Positions 8,225 to 16,507 of a stretch of 52,056 bases of DNA are shown here, piece after piece. The DNA comes from Saccharibacillus qingshengii (lineage in GTDB: Bacteria; Bacillota; Bacilli; Paenibacillales; Paenibacillaceae). The notes beneath the pieces were generated by a model, which made no database searches, was not told the DNA's origin, and saw only the letters and a list, made by a program, of their open reading frames with translations. Numbering within the stretch: the first letter of the stretch is position 1; each line of letters begins with the position of its first letter. The translations under genes were made by a program, and so were the position numbers. The stretch spans positions 1 through 52,056 of the forward strand of contig NZ_JAAZWC010000032.1 of NCBI RefSeq assembly GCF_013185195.1, read 5' to 3'.

Positions 8225-9055
8225 TCAAGCCGACGGATCGTCTTCGCGCCCGATTGCGGGAGCCGGTGCCTGCGAAGCCGATACGTCCGTTTCGGTCTCC
8301 TCGAACTCCATACCGTCCAGCAGATACTCGCGAATCACCTGCACGATGCCGTCCTCGTTATTGCTTGCCACCACGATATCGGCCATCTGCTTGACCGCGT
8401 CCTGGGCATTGCCCATCGCAACGCCGAGTCCTACCGCTTCAATGACCGCGATATCGTTCATGCTGTCTCCGACGGCGATAACCTGCTCCATCGTGATATC
8501 CAGCAGTTCGCATACCTGCGCGATTCCGCTCGCTTTGGAGATGCCTTCCGGATTGATCTCCAGATTCTCCATCGACGAATTCGTAATCTGAAGTCCGCCC
8601 ATATCCTGAAGCCGCATCAGAATCCGGTGCAGCACTTCGCGGTCGGACGTATTGTAACCGAACTTCAGCCATTCCTTGTCTTCGAGCGTATCCGTCCACT
8701 GATCCCGGTTGTACAAACGTTCCGTCGTGTAGGCCCAGAACCAGACGCCGAACTCTTCGGCCAGCGCATGCATGTTCCGGACCGACTCTACATCCATCAG
8801 CGCGCGGTAATGCAGCTGGTGCGGCGCTTTCCACACTTCGCTTCCGTTTACCGTCACCATCGGCGTCTCGAGTCCCAGCTCTACCGCGTACGGCAGGGCG
8901 TGCATGGCGGCGCGGCCCGTAGACAAACAAACGTGGAATCCTTCCTTAATCGCCCGGCGAATCCATTTGGCCGTCTCTTCCGAGACTTGATGGTCGTCGT
9001 TCAGCAGTGTTCCGTCCATATCGAGTGCAAGCAGCTTGTAATCGTAGCTCGTCAT
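8225..9055 (-). CDS. Cof-type HAD-IIB family phosphatase
   Basis: I start at ATG 9055 (AAAGGGG 5 nt upstream), giving 276 residues. HAD motif I is D12-M-D14-G-T, motif II is in LSTGR, the conserved Lys is K174 and motif IV is GDSMND (196-201). The C2-type cap between motifs II and III defines the Cof/IIB subgroup. These enzymes dephosphorylate sugar phosphates, FMN or pyridoxal phosphate; the substrate cannot be read from sequence. The last 25 residues or so are an acidic Ala/Pro-rich tail not usual in the family. Confidence 0.88.
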   Translation of the reverse strand: MTSYDYKLLALDMDGTLLNDDHQVSEETAKWIRRAIKEGFHVCLSTGRAAMHALPYAVELGLETPMVTVNGSEVWKAPHQLHYRALMDVESVRNMHALAEEFGVWFWAYTTERLYNRDQWTDTLEDKEWLKFGYNTSDREVLHRILMRLQDMGGLQITNSSMENLEINPEGISKASGIAQVCELLDITMEQVIAVGDSMNDIAVIEAVGLGVAMGNAQDAVKQMADIVVASNNEDGIVQVIREYLLDGMEFEETETDVSASQAPAPAIGREDDPSA

Positions 9056-9202
9056 TCTTTTGCCCCTTTCAAAACGTGTTGGCTCTCGCCATTCTATCAC
9101 AATTCCATTCGGGCTCCAAAGCCTCCCTGCCGCCGAAAAAAGAGGGCAGCGCTGTTTGTCGCTCCGGCTGATGCCTCTTTCGAACTTCCGTACGCGAAAC
9201 GG

Positions 9203-9240
9203 CAAAAAGCCCATCTCCCGGCAGAGCCGGAAACGGGCTT
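9203..9240 (-). terminator. Terminator after the Gfo/Idh/MocA gene
   Basis: Minus strand: AAGCCCGTTTCCGGC pairs with GCCGGGAGATGGGCTT (two mismatches) and is followed by TTTTTGCC. It occupies the 270-nt gap to the HAD gene; I see no gene in that gap. Confidence 0.75.
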
Positions 9241-9327
9241 GAGTCAGAGCGGCAAATCCAACTCCGGGCTGCGCAAACGGCCGAAGCCGAAGCATGTGCC
9301 CCGGCCAGCTGCGGCCAAACGTACGGA

Positions 9328-10302
9328 TTACAGCTTCATGCTGCGGCCGGACAGCGCCGACTGCAGCGCGGCGAACGTCACTTCCTGCGTTTTGCAGGCA
9401 TCCGCGTAGTCGGAACGGATCCGCGAAGAATCGCCGGTCCGCAGCGCATGCAGGAACGCTTCCGTCTGCCGTACATAAGGATCGCTTTCTTCGGCGAAAA
9501 CATGTTTCTCTTCGGCGCGCGTCGCGCTCAGATGGCCCGGTGTCCACTCCCACAGCCCTTCCCGCGCATAAAAAGACAGTCCCGCCTGACCGACGCCCGC
9601 AGGCAGCACGCAGGTGTTCGAAATGCTGGCAACGGCGCCCGATTTCATCTTGAGCGTGACCGTTCCGATATCGTGTACATTGGTCTGCTCCCATTCTTCT
9701 TCGGGAAAACGGCTTGCATACACCGCCTGCACCTCGTCCACTTCGCCGGCGCAGTAGCGCAGCAGATCCACGATGTGCGTCGTCTGCTCGATGAACTGTC
9801 CGCCCGACTGCTCTTGTCTGCGCCACCATTTGGCCTGCGGCATATCGCCCATCCACATGCCTGTCGCCATGCCGATCCGCCCCGGATGCAGCGCTTCGCG
9901 CAGACGATCCACATTATCCTGATAGCGGAAATGATAGCCGACCGACGTGATCAGCTCCGACGATTTCAAGCGCATGAACCCGAGGATATCCTGCGGGACT
10001 TCGGCGTCCGTACCCAGCGGCTTTTCGACCAGAAAAGGGATGCCCCGTTCGATCAGCTCGCGTTCGATCTCCCCGTGCGCCATGGGCGGTACACAAATAT
10101 AGACGGCGTCGAGCTGCTGGCGATCCGCCATTTCGGATACGCTTTCATAGCCGGAAGCGTCGTAGCGGATCCCGAACACTTCCCCCTTGTTTTTGCTGCT
10201 GCCGACGATGCCCGCAATCTCCACACCTTCCGCCGCTACAAGAATATCCGCGTGCTTGCCCGCAAACCATCCCGTTCCCACGATTCCGATCTTCAGTGTC
10301 AT
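9328..10302 (-). CDS. Gfo/Idh/MocA family oxidoreductase
   Basis: Start at ATG 10302, behind AAAAGGGG, gives 324 residues. The N-terminal Rossmann fold begins KIGIVGTGWFAGKHA (G-x-G-x-x-x), and the conserved E-K-P motif is in LVEKPLGTD. The C-terminal alpha/beta domain carries the H-x-x-D-like HIVDLLR. The family oxidises or reduces sugars, inositols or related cyclitols with NAD(P). It stands alone between terminators, without a sugar transporter next to it, so its substrate is unknown. It is not close in sequence to the second member at 39826. Confidence 0.85.
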   Translation of the reverse strand: MTLKIGIVGTGWFAGKHADILVAAEGVEIAGIVGSSKNKGEVFGIRYDASGYESVSEMADRQQLDAVYICVPPMAHGEIERELIERGIPFLVEKPLGTDAEVPQDILGFMRLKSSELITSVGYHFRYQDNVDRLREALHPGRIGMATGMWMGDMPQAKWWRRQEQSGGQFIEQTTHIVDLLRYCAGEVDEVQAVYASRFPEEEWEQTNVHDIGTVTLKMKSGAVASISNTCVLPAGVGQAGLSFYAREGLWEWTPGHLSATRAEEKHVFAEESDPYVRQTEAFLHALRTGDSSRIRSDYADACKTQEVTFAALQSALSGRSMKL

Positions 10303-10411
10303 GCGCTCCAACCCCTTTTCTCTCCGCCGGCCGATCCGGCTGTTCTCGGTTCTAGCGTACCACGATTTTTCCGCAAAAATCCACTTTATCCGCCCCCGCC
10401 CCGCAGTGCTC

Positions 10412-10444
10412 AAAAAAGCGCCTTCCCGAAAAGGGAAGACGCCC
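10412..10444 (-). terminator. Terminator of the mntABCD operon
   Basis: Minus strand: GCGTCTTCCC / GGGAAGGCGC with one T-G, followed by six Ts, about 20 nt past the mntD stop. Confidence 0.8.
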
Positions 10445-10463
10445 AGCTTGGATCCGCCCGCTT

Positions 10464-11342
10464 TTACAAAACGCCTGCCGTTTCGCGTTTGCGCGCGAAC
10501 TTGACGATCAGGCCGTGCGACGGGGAGAAGATCAGGGTCAGGATGAACAAGATGCCGGCCATGGACACGATGCAGCCCGCGATCGACGCGTCCAGCAGAT
10601 AAGAGACCAGGTAACCGCCGACTGCCGACACGATGCCGACCGCGACGCTCAGACCGATCATAACGCCCAAACGGTTCGTCAGCAGATAAGCCGTCGCCGC
10701 CGGAATAATCAGCATTCCGACCACCAGAATGGCACCGACGCTCTCAAAAGAAGAAACAGCCGTCATCGAGACCAGGCCCATCAGCAGATAATGGAACAGC
10801 AGGACCGGAATCCCGCACGCCGCCGCCATCGCCGGATCGAATGCACAGATCTTGAACTGTTTGTAGAACAGTCCGACCAGCAGGAGAATGACGGTAAGCG
10901 TGATCCCCAGCATCCAGACGGCCCTCGGCCCCATTTCGGTTCCTCCAAGCGTCCATGTATCCCAAGGAACGTAAGCGATCTCGCCGAACAGGACGCAGTC
11001 CAGATCCAGATCGATATGCTGGGCGTTCAGACTGATCAGCAGGACCCCCACCGCGAACAGCGCGGTAAACACGATACCGATCGAAGCGTCCGACTGCAGG
11101 CCGGAGGTCTGCAGCGTCTGAATCAGGAATACGGTAAGCAGACCGAATGCGGTCGCGCCGAGAAGCATCCACATGGAGTCGCGCGTGCCGCTCATCAGAA
11201 ACGCGATCGCGATACCCGGCAGCACGGCATGGCTGATTGCGTCTCCTACCAGCGCCATCCGCCGCAGGATGAGGAAACATCCCAGAATCGAGCAGGCGCT
11301 TGCAACCAGTACGGCCGTAAGAATAATCCAGAAATCCATCAT
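10464..11342 (-). CDS. mntD: Manganese/zinc-type ABC transporter permease MntD
   Basis: This 292-residue ABC-3 family permease has about eight or nine hydrophobic segments. Family hallmarks are GDAISHAVLPGIA and SDASIGIVFTALFAVGVLL. It pairs with MntC to form the heteromeric channel. The start overlaps the mntC stop by four bases (11339-11342), showing translational coupling. It is last in the mntA-mntB-mntC-mntD operon. Confidence 0.88.
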   Translation of the reverse strand: MMDFWIILTAVLVASACSILGCFLILRRMALVGDAISHAVLPGIAIAFLMSGTRDSMWMLLGATAFGLLTVFLIQTLQTSGLQSDASIGIVFTALFAVGVLLISLNAQHIDLDLDCVLFGEIAYVPWDTWTLGGTEMGPRAVWMLGITLTVILLLVGLFYKQFKICAFDPAMAAACGIPVLLFHYLLMGLVSMTAVSSFESVGAILVVGMLIIPAATAYLLTNRLGVMIGLSVAVGIVSAVGGYLVSYLLDASIAGCIVSMAGILFILTLIFSPSHGLIVKFARKRETAGVL

Positions 11343-12283
11343 TTTCGGCTTCCTCCTTCCGCGGCGTTAAGCGCTCCGCGTTCCGCCGAACGGGCGTAAT
11401 CGGCTTTGAGTATACGGCGGCGCAGCCCGCGGGAGATCAATCCCCGGCCCGGAGCCAGCAGCAGCGACAGCACGAACAGCAGCGTAGCCGCCAGCACCGT
11501 CACGGGTCCTGTCGGAATGCCTTCTCCGAGTGTACTGACCGCCGCGCCGGCGGCTCCGCTTACAGCCCCGAACAAGCCGGCATAGAGCAGCATGACCGGC
11601 AGGCGGTCCGTCCAGTAACGTGCGGCTGCGGCAGGCGTAATCAACAGCGCCGCCACCAGCACCACGCCGACCGCCTGAATACCGGCGGCTACGGCGATCG
11701 TCGTCAGAATCAGCATGGCATGCTCCAGCAGCCCAACCGGCAGGCCGATTCCCCGGGCGAAGCCCGGATCGAAGCTGATCAGCTTGAATTCTTTGAACAG
11801 CAGCATCGCCGCCAGGATCAGCAGAACGGAGACGCCCATCAGCAGATAGACGTCGCCTGTAACCATAGCGGCCGCCTGGCCGAACAAATACTTGTCCAGG
11901 CCGCTCTGACTGCCGCTTCCGCTGTGCTGAATATGCGTCAGCATGACGGTTCCGACGCCGAAGAAGAACGTGAGCACGATGCCCATCGCGGCATCGGACT
12001 TAATACGCGTCCAGCGCGAGATAGCGCTGACGCACAGAACCGCCGCGATACCGGCAAACAAAGCGCCCAGCAGAAACAGCGAAGCCGATTTTACTTCATG
12101 CAGCATAAAAGCGACGCAGACACCGGGCAGTGCCGCGTGCGCCAGCGTATCTCCCAGCAGGCTTTCCCGGCGCAGAAAAGTAAAGCTGCCGATCACGCCG
12201 CTGCCGAGCCCAAGCAGGGTGCAGCCCAACAGAATCCAGCGCGTATTCGGATCGCTCCAGAGCGAGATTAACCAATCGAGCAT
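11339..12283 (-). CDS. mntC: Manganese/zinc-type ABC transporter permease MntC
   Basis: This 314-residue ABC-3 permease has the GDTLAHAALPGVC segment and an extracellular loop starting HSGSGSQSGLDKYLFG that is typical of MntC-type subunits in Bacillales. The C-terminal 40 residues or so are basic and likely cytoplasmic. Start at 12283 is supported by GGAGGAATGAACG upstream. There is an 88-nt gap to mntB with no other gene visible. Confidence 0.88.
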   Translation of the reverse strand: MLDWLISLWSDPNTRWILLGCTLLGLGSGVIGSFTFLRRESLLGDTLAHAALPGVCVAFMLHEVKSASLFLLGALFAGIAAVLCVSAISRWTRIKSDAAMGIVLTFFFGVGTVMLTHIQHSGSGSQSGLDKYLFGQAAAMVTGDVYLLMGVSVLLILAAMLLFKEFKLISFDPGFARGIGLPVGLLEHAMLILTTIAVAAGIQAVGVVLVAALLITPAAAARYWTDRLPVMLLYAGLFGAVSGAAGAAVSTLGEGIPTGPVTVLAATLLFVLSLLLAPGRGLISRGLRRRILKADYARSAERGALNAAEGGSRK

Positions 12284-12371
12284 CGTTCATTCCTCCTTGC
12301 CCGCTGTTTCCTGGCATATTCGTATGCAGTCTGCGGGTTCTGCGGCCGTTCGTTCGAACCGAACCGCGCCT

Positions 12372-13154
12372 TCATTCGCCGACCAGCGCTTCCCGGCCGC
12401 TCGAGCTGACGATCGCAAGTTTGCCTCCGTAGGTCTCGTGCAGCAGCTGCGGCGTAAAGGTCGTCTCGACAGGACCCGCGGCAATCAGTTTTTTGTTGAG
12501 CAGCAGCACATGGTCGAAATACTCTTCCACGGTCGACAGGTCGTGATGCACGACCAGGACCGTCTTGCCGGCGCGCTTCAGTTCGCCGAGCAGCGCGATG
12601 ATCGCTTTCTCCGTTGCGGCGTCGACACCGGCGAACGGCTCGTCCATGACGTACAGATCCGCTTCCTGCGCCAGTGCCCGGGCCAGAAAGACGCGCTGCT
12701 GCTGCCCGCCGGACAGCTGGCTGATCTGGCGCCTTGCAAAGTCGGCCATCCCCACTTTCTCGAGTGTGTTCATCGCCAATTCTTTTTCTTTGCGGCCCGG
12801 ACGTTTGATCCAGCCCAGATGGCCGTAGCGGCCCATCATCACCACGTCCAGCGCATCCGTCGGAAAGTCCCAATCGACCGATTCCCGCTGCGGGACATAA
12901 CCGACGCGGCTGCGCATCTTTTTGTACGTATCGCCGTAGATCGCGACAGAGCCGGAGATCGAAGGCACCAATCCGAGCACGGCCTTGAGCAGCGTCGACT
13001 TGCCCGCTCCGTTGGGCCCGATCAAAGCGACCAGCCTGCCTTCCGGCAGGGTAAAGCTTACATTTTCAACTACGGCTTTTTTCTGATAAGCGACCGTCAT
13101 GCCGGTTACGCTGAGCGGCGCAGAGGCCGTTTCCCGCTTCGTTTCCCTGTTCAT
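12372..13154 (-). CDS. mntB: Manganese/zinc-type ABC transporter ATPase MntB
   Basis: This 260-residue ABC ATPase has Walker A GPNGAGKST (46-54), signature LSGGQ (147-151), Walker B LYVMDEP (167-173) and the switch histidine in VVHHDLS. The segment YVPQRESVDWDFP is strongly characteristic of Mn/Zn (ABC-3) importers. The roughly 13 residues before the ABC core are a short polar extension. It follows mntA by 34 nt. Confidence 0.9.
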   Translation of the reverse strand: MNRETKRETASAPLSVTGMTVAYQKKAVVENVSFTLPEGRLVALIGPNGAGKSTLLKAVLGLVPSISGSVAIYGDTYKKMRSRVGYVPQRESVDWDFPTDALDVVMMGRYGHLGWIKRPGRKEKELAMNTLEKVGMADFARRQISQLSGGQQQRVFLARALAQEADLYVMDEPFAGVDAATEKAIIALLGELKRAGKTVLVVHHDLSTVEEYFDHVLLLNKKLIAAGPVETTFTPQLLHETYGGKLAIVSSSGREALVGE

Positions 13155-13188
13155 GTTCGTGTATCCTCCTCCGGTGTCTCCGTTGGTA

Positions 13189-14136
13189 TTATTTCAAGGC
13201 TTCCGCGATCGTATCGGCGTTATGCCGAATCATTCCCAGATAAGTGCCTTCCTGCGTTCCCGGTTCGCCCATGGCGTCGGAGAACAATTCCCCGCCGATC
13301 ACCACTTCATGTCCCTGCTGGGCGGCCCCCGCTACGATCGCTTCCATCGAACGGGCCGGCAGGCTCGATTCGACGAATACGGCTTGGATCCCACGTTCAA
13401 CCAGATAATCGCGCAGCGCGCTGACGTCACGGGCTCCGATCTCGGCCGCCGTGCTGATCCCCTGCAGTCCGACCACTTCCACGCCATACGCCTGACCGAA
13501 GTATCCGAACGCATCATGGGCCGTGACCAGCACGCGTCCCTGATCCGGAATCTCCAGCATGCGTTCCCGCACGTAGGCATCCAGCTCTTCAAGCTCCCGC
13601 AGATAGCGTTCGCCCTGCTCGCGGTAAGCCGCTTCGTTTGCCGGATCTTCTGCAATAAGCGTATCGCGCACCGATTCGGCCGCCGTCTGCCAGAGATTCA
13701 CATCGAACCACACATGCGGATCGAATTCTTCGCTGCCTTCCGAGCCGAGCAGACGGTCTTTGGGCATACGCTCCGTAACCGCGACAACCGTTTTCTGCTG
13801 CGCCATTTTCTCCAGGATGCGCTCCATATTGCCTTCCAGGTGCAGACCGCCGTAGAAGACGATCTTCGCCCGGTCCAGCTTGCGGATATCTCCCTGCGAG
13901 GCCTTGAACAAATGGGGATCCACGCCCGGTCCCATCAGCGTCGTCACTTCGACGTGGTCGCCGCCGATTTCCCTTGCCGCATCGCCGATCATGCCGGTGG
14001 TTGCCGTGACGAGCACTCTTCCATCTTCGCTTGTCCCCTGCGCATTTCCGCTGCCGGAGCAGCCCGCCAGCAGAGCCATAAGCAGCAGGGCCGGCAGCCT
14101 CAACCTTATTCGTGTACGTTTCTTATCCGTGTGCAT
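13189..14136 (-). CDS. mntA: Manganese/zinc-type ABC transporter, metal-binding lipoprotein MntA
   Basis: This 315-residue cluster A-I binding protein has a lipobox LLAGC with the lipidated Cys at 26. Visible candidate metal ligands are H75 (DPHLF), H141 (DPHVWFD), H207 (TAHDAFGYF) and D287 (FSDAMG). By homology, the third position is Glu in manganese-specific PsaA but His in TroA-type proteins, so this site is three His plus Asp, a set found in both Mn and Zn binders. The MntR-box-like operator upstream favours manganese. First gene of mntABCD; AAGGAG precedes the ATG. Confidence 0.87.
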   Translation of the reverse strand: MHTDKKRTRIRLRLPALLLMALLAGCSGSGNAQGTSEDGRVLVTATTGMIGDAAREIGGDHVEVTTLMGPGVDPHLFKASQGDIRKLDRAKIVFYGGLHLEGNMERILEKMAQQKTVVAVTERMPKDRLLGSEGSEEFDPHVWFDVNLWQTAAESVRDTLIAEDPANEAAYREQGERYLRELEELDAYVRERMLEIPDQGRVLVTAHDAFGYFGQAYGVEVVGLQGISTAAEIGARDVSALRDYLVERGIQAVFVESSLPARSMEAIVAGAAQQGHEVVIGGELFSDAMGEPGTQEGTYLGMIRHNADTIAEALK

Positions 14137-14249
14137 CGCGGTCTCCTTCCCGAATCGGCCCGATATCGGGTTCTCCGATTTTTCTCTGTAAACTTTTCCA
14201 TACGCTAAATTGTTTTCTTGGTGACTCTTTATTTCTTCGCACTAAAAAT

Positions 14250-14265
14250 GTTTCCTTAGGGCAAA
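14250..14265 (-). promoter_or_regulatory. MntR-box-like operator upstream of mntABCD
   Basis: The minus strand reads TTTGCCCTAAGGAAAC, flanked by A/T. From memory this differs by about one base from the operator of Bacillus mntH and closely resembles that of mntA, bound by the manganese-sensing repressor MntR. It lies 113 nt upstream of the mntA start. I could not find a convincing -35/-10 pair, so its position relative to the transcription start is unknown. Confidence 0.75.
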
Positions 14266-14326
14266 TTTTAAGATAAAAAAAGGCAGAATGCAAGCCCCGT
14301 CGAAACTTCTACGTGAAAAAAATAGC

Positions 14327-14360
14327 AAAAAGCCCGCTTTCCGTAGAAAGCGGGCTTTTT
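14327..14360 (-). terminator. Terminator of the PBP operon (bidirectional look)
   Basis: A perfect stem AAAAAGCCCGCTTTC / GAAAGCGGGCTTTTT with a short loop lies 40 nt past the stop of the second PBP gene. T-runs exist on both sides. Confidence 0.85.
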
Positions 14361-14399
14361 GCACGGCAGAAACTTTCCTGCCCAAATCGGTAAAAAAGT

Positions 14400-16436
14400 T
14401 TATTCGCCGTTCGCTGCTGTCTCGCCATCGGCATTTGGGGTTTCTTCTTTCTTCGGAGTACCGTCAAGCCCGTACTCTTCGTCGTAAGCGTCGAAGATCG
14501 CGCGTGCAATCGGCGCAGCGCTCTCCGAGCCAAATCCGCCTTCCGGCACCATAACGGCGACGGCAAGCTTTGGATTTTCGCGCGGAGCGTAGGCGATAAA
14601 TACGCCGTTGTCGAACAGGTTAGGCTTGGTGCCCTGTGTAGACGTACCCGTTTTCCGGGCAAAATCATAACCGAAGTCCCCGAACGAAGCATCCACTTCG
14701 GTCCGCATTCCGTTCTGAACGATCTGCCAATACTTATCCGGGAAGGATACTTCGTCCAGCACCTTCGGTTTGATTGGCTTAACGAGCTTATCCTCGGAAT
14801 CGGTAATCTTGCTAACCAGATGCGGTTCAATACGCTTGCCCTTATTAGCGAGCATCGCCGTATACTGGGCCAACTGCATCGTGGTATATCTGCCTTTTTG
14901 ACCAAAAGACGCAAACACCATCCGGGACAGCGGACTGCCGCTGCCTTCCGTCTCGGTCAAGTAGTCGGCTTTGCCTGCCCATTCGTCCGGCAGATCGACT
15001 CCCGTCTTGACGCCGAGACCGAACTTTTTCATATACTCGTCCCAAATATTCAGGGACTTGGCGCCGTCGCGCAGGAAAAAACGTTCGCCAATCATTTTAA
15101 CCATAAAGGTATTGGAAGACTTTTCGATCGCACGGCTTGGTCCCATGCCTCCGTAAGCATGACCGCCCGCGTTGCGGATCTTGTCGGAACCTTTGCCATA
15201 TTCCGCAATGCCGGTATCTTCGTAATACGTATTCGGCGTAATCAAACCTTCTTCCAGCCCAATCAGTACGCTGAGCGGCTTGATCGTCGAACCGAGATAA
15301 ACGACGGATTCCGCTTTCTTCCCCGTGTCATTCGTCGGTTTCGAACGGATCGCCCCGTTCAAATAGGCATATTCACTATCATGGTAATCGGCATCGCTGA
15401 TCGATCCGGTCCGGTAAACATTGGGATCGAAATCCGGCATATTCGCCATGGCGACCACTTTGCCGGTGTCGATTTCCATCGCAACAGCCGAAGCAGAGAT
15501 CGCTTTCGGCAGCTTCCGAAGCTGGTTTCTCATCGCTTCTTCCGTTGTTTGCTGAACGTTTTTGTTGATCGTGCTCCAAATGTTATACCCTTTTACCGGA
15601 GGCACGACCTCTTCGACTCCTTGCGCCGTATTCTGCGCATCGACCCCGATCTTGCGGTATCCATTTTTGCCCCGCAGCTCTTCCTGGTACTGCTGCTCCA
15701 GACCGAAATATCCAACCGTTTCGTTCTCGGTATACTGAAGACCCTGATCTTCCTGCTTTTTCAGGTTTGCGGCAATGTTTTTGTAATAATCGACGTTATC
15801 CAGAACCGACCCGAAACGTTTAACGTAACCGATCGTCTGAACCGCGACCATATCGTCATCGTAGCGACGGGTCGTTTCCTCGGCCACTTCAAAAGTCAGC
15901 AGTCCTTTGTACTTGTTTTTGTTTTCTTTGAAATACGCGATCTCATCGTCGCTCAGATCCGTTTTGGCCAACCGATGGGAATAGCCGAAATTTTTCTTGT
16001 TGTCGACATCAAGCTGTTTGACTCCGATCCAGTCTTTCAACACCGGATTCGGCACGTTCGTCTTCCCTTTCTTCTTGAACACGCCCAGGATCTCGGTAAG
16101 CGCCGTATCCAGCTTCGGCCGATTCTTCAACCCTTCGCCTTCGCTGAAGTCCTGCTCGAACGTAATGTACAGCGACTGCGTAGGCTCCGAGTAAGCCAGC
16201 TTCGCTCCGTCCGCCGAAAAGATCGTGCCGCGGACCGGCTTCATCGGAATATCCTGCGTAGCGCGTTCTTCGGCTTCCTTCTGAAGCCTTGGGGCTTCTA
16301 CGAACTGCAGGGCGGCCGTGCGCACAATAATGATGGCAAATACGACAAATACGGTGAAAAAGAACAGGCTCATCCGAACGTTGAAACTTCGGCGTTTGCG
16401 GAAATCGTCCTGCTCTTCTCTAGACCAGATTCTCAT
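14400..16436 (-). CDS. Class B penicillin-binding protein (transpeptidase), downstream copy
   Basis: This 678-residue monofunctional DD-transpeptidase cross-links peptidoglycan. One N-terminal membrane anchor (about residues 22-45) is followed by the PBP dimerisation/pedestal region and the transpeptidase domain. The three catalytic motifs are intact: S383-T-I-K386, S440-S-N442 and K595-T-G-T. The start is at 16436 behind GGAGGATGGG. The C-terminal tail after the last motif is short, acidic and low-complexity; no PASTA domains are present. It is a close paralogue of the gene directly upstream (16508-18592). Elongation PBP2/PbpA-like or a specialised role cannot be separated from sequence alone. 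Confidence 0.9.
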   Translation of the reverse strand: MRIWSREEQDDFRKRRSFNVRMSLFFFTVFVVFAIIIVRTAALQFVEAPRLQKEAEERATQDIPMKPVRGTIFSADGAKLAYSEPTQSLYITFEQDFSEGEGLKNRPKLDTALTEILGVFKKKGKTNVPNPVLKDWIGVKQLDVDNKKNFGYSHRLAKTDLSDDEIAYFKENKNKYKGLLTFEVAEETTRRYDDDMVAVQTIGYVKRFGSVLDNVDYYKNIAANLKKQEDQGLQYTENETVGYFGLEQQYQEELRGKNGYRKIGVDAQNTAQGVEEVVPPVKGYNIWSTINKNVQQTTEEAMRNQLRKLPKAISASAVAMEIDTGKVVAMANMPDFDPNVYRTGSISDADYHDSEYAYLNGAIRSKPTNDTGKKAESVVYLGSTIKPLSVLIGLEEGLITPNTYYEDTGIAEYGKGSDKIRNAGGHAYGGMGPSRAIEKSSNTFMVKMIGERFFLRDGAKSLNIWDEYMKKFGLGVKTGVDLPDEWAGKADYLTETEGSGSPLSRMVFASFGQKGRYTTMQLAQYTAMLANKGKRIEPHLVSKITDSEDKLVKPIKPKVLDEVSFPDKYWQIVQNGMRTEVDASFGDFGYDFARKTGTSTQGTKPNLFDNGVFIAYAPRENPKLAVAVMVPEGGFGSESAAPIARAIFDAYDEEYGLDGTPKKEETPNADGETAANGE

Positions 16437-16455
16437 CCCATCCTCCTTCGTCGGC

Positions 16456-16484
16456 GAAGGGCGCTCTTCGGTAGAGCGCCCTTC
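16456..16484 (-). other. Intergenic hairpin between the two PBP genes
   Basis: GAAGGGCGCTC pairs perfectly with GAGCGCCCTTC around a seven-base loop. No T-run follows on the minus strand, so it is more likely an mRNA-stabilising or processing hairpin than a terminator. It ends about 15 nt before the ribosome binding site of the downstream PBP. Confidence 0.6.
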
Positions 16485-16507
16485 GGGGTTCCGAAATTTG
16501 TTGGTTC

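Noticed and set aside
9056-9327. A gene in the gap between the HAD phosphatase and the Gfo/Idh oxidoreductase
   Set aside because: Short frames there overlap a clear terminator and have no ribosome binding site.
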